54,940 nucleotides of DNA, taken from the IMG/VR virus record IMGVR_UViG_3300020452_000389, positions 1-54,940 of that record, one strand, 5' to 3'. Both the position numbers and the translations under genes were made by a program. The notes below the pieces were generated by a model, which was given only the letters and a program-made list of their open reading frames with translations, had not been told where the DNA came from and searched no databases. Every line of letters starts with the position of its first letter. The first letter of the stretch is position 1. Source of the DNA: a virus. This document shows positions 27,116 to 37,930 of the stretch, piece after piece.

Positions 27116-30100
27116 ATGGAAGTATATATAGTAGACGGTAGAGAACTTACTTTAGAACAGTTCGAAGCTTTAGCAAAAGAAGCTGGTTTGAGTACCGAAA
27201 AATATAAAGCTTTATACAACGTAGAAGTAAAGCAAGACCCCAATGCTCTGGATGCGGCTGCGGGAGAGGACAAAGCATCCTGGGAATCACAATTGGCAAA
27301 TTTACGATCGGAATACAGAAAAACTTGGGGAGATAAATTTTGGATGCCAGAAGATACTCCTGACGTTACTTCAGGAAGAGGTGAAATGCGAAAGCGTGAA
27401 GTAAAAAGAATTGAATTTACTAAAGCCGAGAAAGAGTTAGTTAATAAAATTAAATCTTACAATGAAAATCCAAATAATATAGATTTTGCTGATTGGCAAA
27501 CTGTTATTAATCAAGGTGAAGATGCTATTAAGTCATATTTAGCTCAGGAATTTCCTTTTTTAAGAGCAAAAGATGGCACTATAGGTAACGCTATAAAAGT
27601 ACAATTAGCTAACGGAGAATTTAAAGAAATTGATTTAAAACCTATATTTAGTGGTCAAAAAAAACAAGCTATAGAGGTTATAAAAGAAATAAACGCAACT
27701 AAAGAAGAATATAATAATAGAGAAATTATTCAAGCTAATATGAATAATTTAGCGGGTAGTATAGAAAGATCTGGTAATGTTAACGCTGTTAACGCTTTGT
27801 TAAAAGACAATACTCCTTATCAACTTGAACAAATAACAGAAAAATACGATGAATTTGCAGCATCTGATATTAAATCATACAATGTATATAAAAATGGGGA
27901 GCTTATAAGCACTCAATTACCTATAACTAAGGTTGATGATTTTTTAAGGGAAAATATTACAAAGGTAGAGTTTGATAATATGGTTACAACTTCTGTAAAA
28001 GCTATAGATGAAATGGCTGCTTTACAAAGAGCTTATATAGAAAGAGAATCTCAAGTTATAGAAGAAAAACCAGAAACTAAAGTAAAGTATTATAAAAAAA
28101 ATTATCAAAACGATGTATTGGATTTGGTAAAATCTTTAGGGGATTTTAGCCAAGAAGAATTAGACGAAATAGAAGCATACATAACAAGAACTCAAAGACA
28201 ACAATTTCCAACTGGAACATTGACGTCTAGAGGATATATTCCTAATACAAATACAGGTTTATCACCTGATGAAATAATAAGACAACTTACATCTTTAGAA
28301 GGTTTATCTGCGGATATTAAAAACAAGTTGGTACAACGAGGTTTTATTAATGAAATGAAAGAAAAAGTTTCTAATGGTATAAGCAACATTGCATTACAAG
28401 AAGCTAAAGAAGGTTCTAAAACTTTATTACAAAACGCTCTTACTGATATAGATAAAAACTATTTATTAGATTTAGCAAATTATCATAATGATAATACGTT
28501 AAATAAAAGAAAAAAAATAAATTTAGAAAATTTAGGTGGTCTTGAAAATGATGACACTAAAGAATTACTTACAATAGCAGGATCAATTAAAGGTACTGAT
28601 CTTGTATTGAGAAAAAGAAATTTTGAAAAAGATAATAAAAACGCAGTAAAAGCTTGGGAGGATTTTTATAATCCAAAACTTGAAACAATACAAAAAGAAT
28701 TTGCAAATTTACTTAATCAACTACCACCAACAGTTAGTGTAGAAAGTAGTGAAACACCCTCAGGACCTTTATTTAAAATAGATAGTACAAAAGATTTAGG
28801 TGATACTGAAAACAAAAGAGTAAATAATTTAATAAATAAAATTACGGCTTTACAAAGTACATATCATAACTTAGTATTTGACGCTAATAAATCTAAAGAA
28901 AAAATTATAAACAATTATAGCGCTTTTAATGCTCAATTGGCAGAGTATACTAAAAGCGATTATATAATAGACGAAGCTAATAAAGAATATGGTTTATTTA
29001 ATTTAGTTACTAAAGATGTTAATGATGCTTTTTCTCAATTGTTTTTAACTGTACCTACTTTGCTTAATTCAGATTGGGCTATTAGAAGAGAGAAACAGTT
29101 AAAAGATAAAAACAATTATTATAAAGAAATGGTTGATCCAGAGTTTAGTTTAGAATATATAACTAGAACTTTAGGTCAACAGTCAGCTAATATTACTATG
29201 GCTATAGGAATAGCTGGGTTAGGTTCAATACCTGCTTTAGGTTTAAGTGATATTGCTATTAGTAATGCAATAGGGGTTAGCTTTGGTTTAAGCTCTGGTA
29301 CTCAAACTTTTAGAGATTTAAGTATTCAAAGAGATGCTGCTGAAGAAGCGAAGCTACTAGCAGTCAGATATAAAGAAGCATTTGATGCTGGTGAAATAAG
29401 TGAGTACAACTACACTATAGCTATGAGAGATATAAATACTACTATAGCTATGGGTAAGTTAGATGATAATCAAATATTAAACGCATCTATTGCTAATGGT
29501 ATAATAGAGGGAACACTTACTAAATACATAGGTACAGCTTCAAACAGTATAGCTTTAGTTAAAAACTTTACTCAAGTTGATCGAGCTACTATTGCAAAAA
29601 CTTTATTCCAAGGTAATCCTACAAAATTTTATGAATTTATAGGTAAACCTTTAGTCACTAGAACAGGATTAGAGGTTGTAGAAGAAGAACTTATATTTGG
29701 TGGTCAACAGTTTGTTACTGAAGCTGGTATTTTAGGTAGAGATATAGATAGAGAAAAGTTTTTAAAAGGAGCTAATGATACTTTTTGGGCCACAGTGGTT
29801 ACCGCGGGTATGTCACAATCTACCGGTATAGTTTACAGCGGTATGAACGCTTATGGTATAACAAAAAAATATGAAAAAGTTATAAACAAAAGCAAGCTTG
29901 TTTTAAACGATATATCAGCATCTATACAAAACCTTGCGAAAGGAGATGAAGGGACAAAAAATAGTTTACTGCTTGGTATGTTTGAGGAATTAAAATCTAT
30001 GGGATTAGCTATTGATCAAAATTCTATAGATCTTTTAAACTTAAGTAAAGAAAATAAAAACGGAGAGTCTGATTTAAAAACATTAATAGGAACACAATTA

Positions 30101-33100
30101 GTTAAGCAAGATTATTTAAGAAGTTTAGGTATTGAAGGTGGAACAAAAGCAGAACAAGAATCAGCTTTAGAAGCGTACAAAGCTACGCTAACTGAAGGTC
30201 AATTAAAAAATTTAAATGATACATTAAATGCTTTTGATACTCAAATAAATAATATAAAAGAAAAAGCTAGTAAAGCTTCTAACTACGATGTAGCAAAAGA
30301 AGCGTTAGGTAATATTTATACTATTTATGATGAATCGCTTAAAAATGATACAGAATATAAAGCTGCTAACACACAAGGTAAACTTGTAAAAATAATAAAC
30401 GCTTTAAGAGAGGACATGCGTCTACAGAATATTGAAAACGCTAAATCAAATCCTTCCATTGTTGAACAAGTAGAGAATATGCCGTTTGCTCCATTTACAA
30501 AAGAAGGAGCTGAACAACAAAGAGATAAAATTTATGAGAAGCTTGGTAATGAAATGGCTTTACAAGAAAGTAGAGGATTTAGTACTCAATTAAATGTAAA
30601 TAGACAGGCTAGTTTATTAATAGGTGGTGATTTAAAATCAGTTAATGTTGTAAGTTATAAAAATGATGAAGAGCTTAAAGATAGATTAGAAGCTGTTGGC
30701 TTAAAGAAAGGTAGTCCGGATTTTATGGAAGCTTTTAATAAGCTAAAACAAGGAAAAGTTTTTGGGCTTGTGTTTGGTAAAACTATTATAACACAAAATG
30801 AAGATGCTGTAAAAGCAGATCTTGAAGCTGGAGTTATTAGAGCTGGTACAGTTGTGTTACATGAACTTACACATATTATTAAAGATGCTCAAATGAAATC
30901 TCCTGAATCAAAAAAGAAATATTTTGATAATCTATTTTTAGCAGCATCGACAAGTAATAATTTAGCGTTAAAAAGTATACATGATCAGACCGTGAATATG
31001 ATGAATAGATTATACGGTGATAAAGAAGGTGAAAATAAATTAAAATGGCAAGATGAATATACTATATTCTTGCAAGAGCAATTGTATGCTTATGAAGATT
31101 TTGTTCAAATAGAAACAGATGATAGCTTTCTTACAAAAATATTTAATAGAACAAACCCAGCTAATTTAAATACACCTGAAAAAGCTTTAAATTATTTAGC
31201 AGCTAGCAATGCTGCTTTTAGAAGAGGTAAAATTTCTAGATCTACAAAAAAAGCTGTAGAACGTTTTGAAGGAACCAACATCAAAGAATCTGGTAGAGAT
31301 ATAAATGATTTAGCTAGAGATTATAAAACTTTACCTGTTGATCAAAGAGCTAGTTTTTTATTAGACACTGATTTTTATAGACAATACCTTAACACTTCTT
31401 TAGCGGCAATGGGCTTTAATATTAACAAAGGTGATATAGCTACTGAACAAGCAGAAGGTTTTGCTGTTGATGCTTTTGATAGAGTAACAAAAAGTTATAA
31501 ACCAGAAGATGGTTCGTTTACTAACTGGATATATTCAACTGTGGGTAGAGAAGGTAGAGCTAAAATAGGAGAGGAAATAGAAAGAAAGAAAAAGTTAGTA
31601 CGTCAAAGTCAAGCTCAAGAACAAACTAGATTAGTTGCTAAAGAAACCGCAGAAGACGCTGTAAGCTTAGAAGAAAGAAAAAAAGCAGAAGGTACAGGTA
31701 GAACACTAGTAGATCCTAGAAAATTACCAGGAGTACCTTCAAACATTGACAATATAGTAGAAATAAATAAAGACGATGTTGTAATAAATCCTGAATCAAG
31801 ATCTTATACAACAGATTTTAGAAGTATATCAGATCAATATGGTCCTAAGGTAGCAGGTGAAATTTATGGTATAAACCCTAGTAAACTTAAAAAAGGTGCT
31901 GATCTTACATATGGTCAGAATAAAGTAGTTGATGGTAGAAAAGTAAGTTCTGAAGCTGAAAAAATACAAAGCGAGTTTACCAATGCTCAAAACGTTAAGA
32001 AGTTTATTTCTTTATTTCCTGAATTTAATATAAGTACACCTACAGCTGTAACTACACAACAAGGTCAAGAAACTAAAGTTGATAAAGATGTGCAGGGTAG
32101 ATCATTAGGTATTGCCCCTAGTGTACAAAACTATTTTTATGAAAATTACGTTGACCCTAGATCTTTAAATAAAGAAACTAAAAAAGATGCTATAACAAAT
32201 CCTAAAGGAAGATCTAAAGGTACTACTAGTCAAACGCAAGTAAAAAGATTAAAGCCTGAATTTAGAGGCACCATATCTAATGAGACTATTAAAAAGCTAC
32301 AGAATGATTTAGGTATAACTGCAAAAGGTGAATTTAACGTTCCACCAAAAGGTAAAGCAAGAACTGAGTTTGGTAGACTACTTATAGGTTTAGCAAACTT
32401 AAAAGGTGCTATTGTAGCTAATACTGTTGTAGATCAAAAGATACAATCACTTATTAAGAAAGGTGAAATTAAATCTGTTAGAACTCCAGAACAAATCACA
32501 GCAAGCACAAGAGCTGGTAGAAGTAAAATACAGTATAGTGAAAAAGCTCCTTCTGAGTATGTTGTTTCTTTAATGCAAAAACTAAGGGTGTTAAATAAAG
32601 AAAGCGGTACTAAAAAAGCTACACGAGAAGGTGAATTTTTAACTAGAGGTATACAGCAAACAAGACTAAGTGACGGTACAGAAAAAACTATAATAGATAG
32701 AGATAAATATTTATCTGATGAAGTTGCTGCGTTTAAAGGAGAAATGTTTTTAGAAGGTATGACAAGGGTGATAAATGATTTCTTAAAAACATATCCTGAA
32801 TTTAGAAACTTTTTTAAACAGGCTACTGTGTTTGGAATGGATAGATCTGCGTTTGGTGTTGCACCGCTTTATAATAAAAATATTTCTACTACTAAAAGTA
32901 AACAAGCTAATGTTAACAGAGAGTCAATGACTTCTAATAAAAAGTTAACAAACGCTTATGTAAATGAAATTGAAAACAATACAAAAAGTTATGTAGCTAA
33001 ACAAAAAGATAAAATACAAGTGCTATATGATTTTGCTAAAGCAGTTGAATCTTATTTAGAACAAGAGACTGAAGTAGAAATAGATGGTAAAATTAAAAAA

Positions 33101-36100
33101 GTAAAAGCTAATAAAAAAAATGCATGGGTATTTGATGAAATTAGAGCTGAAGCAACTAACTCTCAACAATCTCCATTTAGAACATTATTCCCTGTTTATT
33201 TAGTTGAAGTAGATTTTCAAGGTAAACCACTCAGAAATGTTAAAGGTACAGAAGAGCATTCAACTCCTCAAAACCAAATAGGAACGTTGTTAATTCAAGC
33301 TGCAATTGATCAGAAAGTAGATGAAGTTTTTCCTATTGTAAAAGCTTTAGCTATGCAAGGTTGGTTATCAGATGATGTAGATAATAAGCTTAACGAAGAT
33401 TATAGTAAATCTATGCCTTACAATTTGCTTAAAACAGGTATAGAGCTTTACAACAAAGGTGAATTAAAATTACCTGATGGTACTTTAGCTGCTATAAGAA
33501 TGAGTGAATCAGATGTTGATCTTAGTTTTCAAATGTATATTCCAACAGGTCAAACTTTATCTCAAATATTTTTTGGCACTGAAGATGTTAAACTAGTAGA
33601 TCAAAAACAATTAATGAGAGACTTGTTTAGCGGAAAAAGAACTCAAGCAGAAGTAAAACAAGAAGCTAAAAGATTAGTTAAAATACAACAAAAAGTAGAT
33701 GAAACTTTTAAACCTGAAGCACCTGTAGCTATAGATAGAAACAATACGGCTGATAAAGCTATGGCTGATGCTAGAAACAGTGTTAAATATAAAGAGTCTA
33801 GAAAAGGTATTAGTGTGTTTGATTTTGATGATACACTAGCTCAATCAAATAGTAAAGTTCTTTACACTATGCCTGATGGAACAACAGGTTCTCTTACGGC
33901 AGGTGAATTTGCATTAGAAGCATCGGGGTTAACTGAGTTAGGTGCTGAGTTTGATTTCAGTGAATTTAACGAAGTTAAAGAAGGTAGAAAAGGTCCATTA
34001 GCAGATCTTGCTTTAAGACGTCAAGAAAAATTTGGCAGCCAAGATATATTTGTATTAACAGCTAGGCCTCAAGCGTCAGCTATAAATATTAAACAATTTT
34101 TAGATGAAATTGGTTTAAATATACCTTTAGCAAATATAACTGGTTTAGCTGATGGAAGACCAGAAGCTAAAGCTAATTGGATGATTGAGAAATATGCTGA
34201 TGGTTATAATGATTTTTATTTTGCAGATGATGCTTTTAAAAATGTAGAAGCAGTTCAAAATGTATTTGATGTATTAGATGTTAAATCTAAAGTGCAACAA
34301 GCAAGGGTTAAGTTTAGCGAAAAACTAGATAAAGATTTTAACGACATGATCGAAAGAAACATGGGCGTTCCATCTGAAGCAACATACTCAGATATTGTTG
34401 CAAGAAGAATGGGTAAAAATCAAAAAAGATTTGCATTTTTTATTCCACCTTCAGCAGATGACTTTAGAGGTTTAACAATGTACACATTTGCTGGTAAAGG
34501 GAAGCAAGGTGAAGCTGATCAAGAGTTTTTTAATAAAGCATTAATAAAACCTTATATGGCTGGTGTTAACGCTATGAACTTGTCTAAAAATAGAGTTAAA
34601 AACGCTTATAAAGTTTTACAACAAACTAGTCCTGAAGTTAGAAAAAAATTAAACAAAAAAATTGGTGGTACTAAATACACTCATGATGCAGCTATAAGAA
34701 TTTATTTATGGAGTAAAGATGGAACTAAAATACCAGGTTTATCTAAACGAGACCAGGAACAAATAGTAAAATTAGTAGAAGCTGATACAGATTTAGTAGC
34801 TTATGCTGAAGGAGTAAAACTAATTACTAAACAAGATGTTTATCTTCCACCATCTGAATTTTGGGATGGTACTACTATAATAGGAGATTTATCTAAATTA
34901 ACTAAAGATGTTAAAAGAGAAGAGTATTTAAAAGATTTTTCGCGTAACGTTGATATTATATTTAGTCCTAAAAATTTAAATAAAGTAGAAGCTATTTATG
35001 GTTTTAGAGTAAGAGAAGCTTTAGAAAATATTATATACCGAATGAAAACAGGTAGTAATAGAAAGGCTGGTGCTGATAGAATTGTAACAGCATGGAATGA
35101 TTGGACTAACAGATCTGTTGGTGCTATAATGTTCTTTAATAGAAGATCAGCATTGTTACAGATGTTATCTGCTGGTAACTTTGTTAATTGGTCAGATAAT
35201 AATCCATTAAAAGCAGCGGCTGCATTTGCCAATCAACCTCAATACTGGAAAGATGTAGTTTATCTTTTTAATTCTCCTAAATTAAAAGCTAGAAGATCTG
35301 GTTTAGAAGGAGACATTAATGAAGCAGAAATAGCACAAGCTTCTAAAAAAGGTGGTATGGAAGGTGTGTTATCTTATTTATTAAAAATAGGTTTTACACC
35401 TACTCAAATAGCAGATAGTATAGCTATATCTACAGGTGGTGCATCGTTTTATAGAAATAGAATTAACACATATAAAAAACAAGGATATACCACTGAAGAC
35501 GCAGAGAAAAAAGCTTTTGAGGATTTTTCAGCTATATCAGATGAGACACAACAGTCAGCAGATCCAATGTTAATATCTATGCAACAAGCAGGTACTATGG
35601 GTAGATTAGTATTAGCATTTCAAAACACGCCAATGCAGTATACTCGTTTAATGAAAAAAGCTGGTCAAGATATTATAAATGGAAGAGGAGATTTTAAAAC
35701 TAATTTTTCTAAAATATTATATTACGGGTTTATACAAAACTTAATTTTCTCTACATTACAAAATGCTATGTTTGCTTTATTACCTGGATTTGAAGATGAA
35801 GAAGAACCTGATTTTAAAACAGATAAAGAAAAGGAAGAGTGGTTAGCTAAACAAGATAACAAAATGGACAATAAAACAACTAGAGTAGTTAACAACATGT
35901 TAGATACTTTACTAAGAGGATCTGGTTTAGCTGGAGCTGTTGTTGCTACAACTAAAAATGTTATCATGGAATATAACGATCGTCAAGATATGACTATTTT
36001 AGAAAAATCTAGAAACAACGCTGACTTATTAATAGCTTTATCTAGTATATCACCTCCAATAAGTTCTAAGTTAAGAAAAATAAATAATGCTTTAAATCTT

Positions 36101-36586
36101 GAAGACTTTGAAAGAGATATAATAGCAGAAAGAGGTTTTAGTGTTACTATTGATGGTAAGTTTCAGTTAAGCCCACAATACCAAGTTGTAGGTGAGGTTG
36201 CTTCTGGTTTATTTAATTTACCTTTAGATAGGGTATTTAACGAGGTTAATTCTATTACAGAAGCTTTAGATGAAAGGAATAGTGCTTACCAAAGAATAGC
36301 ACTAGCGTTAGGTTGGAAAACGTGGGATGTAGGAGCTAAGATTGAAGAGCATGAATTAATAAAAACCCTAGCAAAAGAGAAAAGAAAAAAGGAAGGAATA
36401 GAAAAAGGAAAGCAAACTAGAAAAACTAATAAAGAATTAGAAAAAGAGCACGAAAGACTTAGAAGAAGTATTATATTTAAACTACCTAAACCCATAAAAG
36501 ATAGTTTAATAAAAAAAGAAAGAGAAGACAAAAAGATAACTGCAATTTATAAGTTAAATCAATTGAAAGCTAAATACTTAGAATAA
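27116..36586 (+). CDS. Giant polyvalent virion protein with zincin, sigma-2-like and HAD domains
   Basis: This 3156-residue protein is the largest gene of the window and is probably carried in the head and injected. Visible parts in order are a helical start, a hydrophobic Gly/Ala-rich segment at about 685-720, and a zinc metalloprotease motif HELTH at 1249-1253. A stretch at about 1440-1490 reads like sigma-70 region 2 (FDRVTKSYKPEDGSFTNWIY). Further on is a HAD-type phosphatase with DFDDT at 2236-2240, Thr2315 in VLTARP and FADDAFKN near 2370. The C-terminal part has NTPMQYTRLMKKAG near 2838, a membrane-like segment at about 2866-2892 and a basic Lys/Glu helix at the end. This mix of toxin-like and enzymatic modules matches the polyvalent protein concept described for phage and mobile-element giants. 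Which domains are active is unknown. Confidence 0.8.
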   Translation: MEVYIVDGRELTLEQFEALAKEAGLSTEKYKALYNVEVKQDPNALDAAAGEDKASWESQLANLRSEYRKTWGDKFWMPEDTPDVTSGRGEMRKREVKRIEFTKAEKELVNKIKSYNENPNNIDFADWQTVINQGEDAIKSYLAQEFPFLRAKDGTIGNAIKVQLANGEFKEIDLKPIFSGQKKQAIEVIKEINATKEEYNNREIIQANMNNLAGSIERSGNVNAVNALLKDNTPYQLEQITEKYDEFAASDIKSYNVYKNGELISTQLPITKVDDFLRENITKVEFDNMVTTSVKAIDEMAALQRAYIERESQVIEEKPETKVKYYKKNYQNDVLDLVKSLGDFSQEELDEIEAYITRTQRQQFPTGTLTSRGYIPNTNTGLSPDEIIRQLTSLEGLSADIKNKLVQRGFINEMKEKVSNGISNIALQEAKEGSKTLLQNALTDIDKNYLLDLANYHNDNTLNKRKKINLENLGGLENDDTKELLTIAGSIKGTDLVLRKRNFEKDNKNAVKAWEDFYNPKLETIQKEFANLLNQLPPTVSVESSETPSGPLFKIDSTKDLGDTENKRVNNLINKITALQSTYHNLVFDANKSKEKIINNYSAFNAQLAEYTKSDYIIDEANKEYGLFNLVTKDVNDAFSQLFLTVPTLLNSDWAIRREKQLKDKNNYYKEMVDPEFSLEYITRTLGQQSANITMAIGIAGLGSIPALGLSDIAISNAIGVSFGLSSGTQTFRDLSIQRDAAEEAKLLAVRYKEAFDAGEISEYNYTIAMRDINTTIAMGKLDDNQILNASIANGIIEGTLTKYIGTASNSIALVKNFTQVDRATIAKTLFQGNPTKFYEFIGKPLVTRTGLEVVEEELIFGGQQFVTEAGILGRDIDREKFLKGANDTFWATVVTAGMSQSTGIVYSGMNAYGITKKYEKVINKSKLVLNDISASIQNLAKGDEGTKNSLLLGMFEELKSMGLAIDQNSIDLLNLSKENKNGESDLKTLIGTQLVKQDYLRSLGIEGGTKAEQESALEAYKATLTEGQLKNLNDTLNAFDTQINNIKEKASKASNYDVAKEALGNIYTIYDESLKNDTEYKAANTQGKLVKIINALREDMRLQNIENAKSNPSIVEQVENMPFAPFTKEGAEQQRDKIYEKLGNEMALQESRGFSTQLNVNRQASLLIGGDLKSVNVVSYKNDEELKDRLEAVGLKKGSPDFMEAFNKLKQGKVFGLVFGKTIITQNEDAVKADLEAGVIRAGTVVLHELTHIIKDAQMKSPESKKKYFDNLFLAASTSNNLALKSIHDQTVNMMNRLYGDKEGENKLKWQDEYTIFLQEQLYAYEDFVQIETDDSFLTKIFNRTNPANLNTPEKALNYLAASNAAFRRGKISRSTKKAVERFEGTNIKESGRDINDLARDYKTLPVDQRASFLLDTDFYRQYLNTSLAAMGFNINKGDIATEQAEGFAVDAFDRVTKSYKPEDGSFTNWIYSTVGREGRAKIGEEIERKKKLVRQSQAQEQTRLVAKETAEDAVSLEERKKAEGTGRTLVDPRKLPGVPSNIDNIVEINKDDVVINPESRSYTTDFRSISDQYGPKVAGEIYGINPSKLKKGADLTYGQNKVVDGRKVSSEAEKIQSEFTNAQNVKKFISLFPEFNISTPTAVTTQQGQETKVDKDVQGRSLGIAPSVQNYFYENYVDPRSLNKETKKDAITNPKGRSKGTTSQTQVKRLKPEFRGTISNETIKKLQNDLGITAKGEFNVPPKGKARTEFGRLLIGLANLKGAIVANTVVDQKIQSLIKKGEIKSVRTPEQITASTRAGRSKIQYSEKAPSEYVVSLMQKLRVLNKESGTKKATREGEFLTRGIQQTRLSDGTEKTIIDRDKYLSDEVAAFKGEMFLEGMTRVINDFLKTYPEFRNFFKQATVFGMDRSAFGVAPLYNKNISTTKSKQANVNRESMTSNKKLTNAYVNEIENNTKSYVAKQKDKIQVLYDFAKAVESYLEQETEVEIDGKIKKVKANKKNAWVFDEIRAEATNSQQSPFRTLFPVYLVEVDFQGKPLRNVKGTEEHSTPQNQIGTLLIQAAIDQKVDEVFPIVKALAMQGWLSDDVDNKLNEDYSKSMPYNLLKTGIELYNKGELKLPDGTLAAIRMSESDVDLSFQMYIPTGQTLSQIFFGTEDVKLVDQKQLMRDLFSGKRTQAEVKQEAKRLVKIQQKVDETFKPEAPVAIDRNNTADKAMADARNSVKYKESRKGISVFDFDDTLAQSNSKVLYTMPDGTTGSLTAGEFALEASGLTELGAEFDFSEFNEVKEGRKGPLADLALRRQEKFGSQDIFVLTARPQASAINIKQFLDEIGLNIPLANITGLADGRPEAKANWMIEKYADGYNDFYFADDAFKNVEAVQNVFDVLDVKSKVQQARVKFSEKLDKDFNDMIERNMGVPSEATYSDIVARRMGKNQKRFAFFIPPSADDFRGLTMYTFAGKGKQGEADQEFFNKALIKPYMAGVNAMNLSKNRVKNAYKVLQQTSPEVRKKLNKKIGGTKYTHDAAIRIYLWSKDGTKIPGLSKRDQEQIVKLVEADTDLVAYAEGVKLITKQDVYLPPSEFWDGTTIIGDLSKLTKDVKREEYLKDFSRNVDIIFSPKNLNKVEAIYGFRVREALENIIYRMKTGSNRKAGADRIVTAWNDWTNRSVGAIMFFNRRSALLQMLSAGNFVNWSDNNPLKAAAAFANQPQYWKDVVYLFNSPKLKARRSGLEGDINEAEIAQASKKGGMEGVLSYLLKIGFTPTQIADSIAISTGGASFYRNRINTYKKQGYTTEDAEKKAFEDFSAISDETQQSADPMLISMQQAGTMGRLVLAFQNTPMQYTRLMKKAGQDIINGRGDFKTNFSKILYYGFIQNLIFSTLQNAMFALLPGFEDEEEPDFKTDKEKEEWLAKQDNKMDNKTTRVVNNMLDTLLRGSGLAGAVVATTKNVIMEYNDRQDMTILEKSRNNADLLIALSSISPPISSKLRKINNALNLEDFERDIIAERGFSVTIDGKFQLSPQYQVVGEVASGLFNLPLDRVFNEVNSITEALDERNSAYQRIALALGWKTWDVGAKIEEHELIKTLAKEKRKKEGIEKGKQTRKTNKELEKEHERLRRSIIFKLPKPIKDSLIKKEREDKKITAIYKLNQLKAKYLE

Positions 36587-36587
36587 T

Positions 36588-37049
36588 ATGGAAAATATAA
36601 GTAAAAATATAACATATGCTGAAGCGATTCATTCTAGCACAGCTAAAAGAGAAAGTATAGATAATACACCAAATCAGAAAGAATTAGAATGTATGAAGCT
36701 TTTAGCAGAAAAAGTTTTTGAACCTTTAAGAGAATGGGTTGGAGGTCCAATTAAAGTTAATTCATTTTTTCGTTCTGTAGCATTGAATGAAGCAATTGGT
36801 GGTGCTGCATCTAGTCAACACTGTAAAGGACAAGCAATTGATATTGATGATGTATATGGTGTAAAATCTAATGCTGAAATGTATAATTGGATTAAAGAAA
36901 ACTTAGATTTTGATCAGATGATATGGGAATTTGGTACTGATACACAACCTAACTGGGTACACATATCTTATGTTTCAAAAGAAGATAATAGAAACAAATG
37001 TTTAAAAGCATATAAAGAAAATAGACAAACAAAATATAGAGTAATATGA
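36588..37049 (+). CDS. Endolysin, M15 family peptidase
   Basis: A 153-residue peptidase_M15_3-type protein. The zinc site is complete: His78 and Asp85 in SSQHCKGQAIDI, and His125 in PNWVHISY, with Glu114 of IWEFG as the likely catalytic base. It should cut a peptide bond in the stem of peptidoglycan and so lyse the host. There is no signal peptide, so it depends on a holin. It is encoded directly after the giant virion protein and overlaps the next gene by four bases. Confidence 0.88.
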   Translation: MENISKNITYAEAIHSSTAKRESIDNTPNQKELECMKLLAEKVFEPLREWVGGPIKVNSFFRSVALNEAIGGAASSQHCKGQAIDIDDVYGVKSNAEMYNWIKENLDFDQMIWEFGTDTQPNWVHISYVSKEDNRNKCLKAYKENRQTKYRVI

Positions 37050-37555
37050 AAAATAAAAAAGGCCCTAGCCAAAACTGGTCACGACCAAACAACGAAAAAA
37101 ACGAGCACAACGAGCATGCTGAACGTACTAATGAATATAAAGACAATATATCTCATCACGGTTCTATAAATCCAGCTCCGAGTAAAATTACCCAGTTTTT
37201 TAGAAAATTTAAAGCTAATCCGTTTGTACAAGATATAGCTAAAGTAGCTGCTATAACAGCCCCTATTGGTTTTATAGGAAAAGCAAATGCTATAAAAAAC
37301 GTAGGATCAGCTTTTGGTAATACAGCTAAACAATATTTAAGTAAAGGCACATCTATTGGTAAAGAATATAGAGTTGGTGGTGAATTATATGGTCATTTTA
37401 CTAGAGGCGGTAAATTAACTAATAAACATGTGCCTGTAGTTGGTAAACCTGGTACAACAGCAAGTGTACCTAAAAGCTCTTCAACTCAACAAGTATCTTA
37501 TGCTAACCCTAGAATAAGCATGACTAAAGCAGAAAGAGAAGCAGCTGGTTATTAA
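37046..37555 (+). CDS. Unknown protein with a basic, His/Asn-rich N-terminus
   Basis: A 169-residue protein. Residues 1-50 are Lys/Asn/Glu/His-rich and probably disordered. A helical, weakly hydrophobic stretch follows (VQDIAKVAAITAPIGFIGKA at about 65-85), then a Gly/Lys-rich end with KAEREAAGY. It overlaps the endolysin stop (ATGA). It may be a lysis accessory or a minor virion protein; nothing is diagnostic. Confidence 0.55.
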   Translation: MKNKKGPSQNWSRPNNEKNEHNEHAERTNEYKDNISHHGSINPAPSKITQFFRKFKANPFVQDIAKVAAITAPIGFIGKANAIKNVGSAFGNTAKQYLSKGTSIGKEYRVGGELYGHFTRGGKLTNKHVPVVGKPGTTASVPKSSSTQQVSYANPRISMTKAEREAAGY

Positions 37556-37566
37556 AATTAAAAAAA

Positions 37567-37929
37567 ATGAAATTATGGAAAATTGCCCTTTTTGCACTAA
37601 TTGCTATTGCAAGTAGTTGCTCAATACAAAAAAGACCACAAATACAAATAACTCACGTTTTAGCTGTTACACAAGAAGGTGATACGTTAAAAATACCTAT
37701 AGATGTTATAAGACCTATAAACTATAGAATTATAAATTATAGTTCTGGATATGGTTATAACAATTGGTATAAACCTTATCATAATACTTATTATAATTAT
37801 AATTATAGTCAAGGATCTACTAGAAGCAGTAATAACAATTCAAATAACAATAACAGTAATAAAATTGTACCTCGAGATAACCCAGACAAAAGACCTTCAG
37901 GTGAAGTTTTATTAAAAGGAAGAAAATAA
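37567..37929 (+). CDS. Small lipoprotein (outer-spanin candidate)
   Basis: A 120-residue protein with a signal sequence (MKLWKIALFALIAIASSC) whose lipobox-like A-S-S-C places the lipidated Cys at residue 18. The mature part has IQITHVLAVTQEGDTLKIPI, a Tyr/Asn-rich middle and a Ser/Asn low-complexity run. Small lipoproteins beside an endolysin and small membrane proteins often serve as outer spanins that fuse the membranes at lysis. The spanin role is inferred from neighbours; the lipoprotein call is from the signal. Confidence 0.7.
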   Translation: MKLWKIALFALIAIASSCSIQKRPQIQITHVLAVTQEGDTLKIPIDVIRPINYRIINYSSGYGYNNWYKPYHNTYYNYNYSQGSTRSSNNNSNNNNSNKIVPRDNPDKRPSGEVLLKGRK

Positions 37930-37930
37930 A

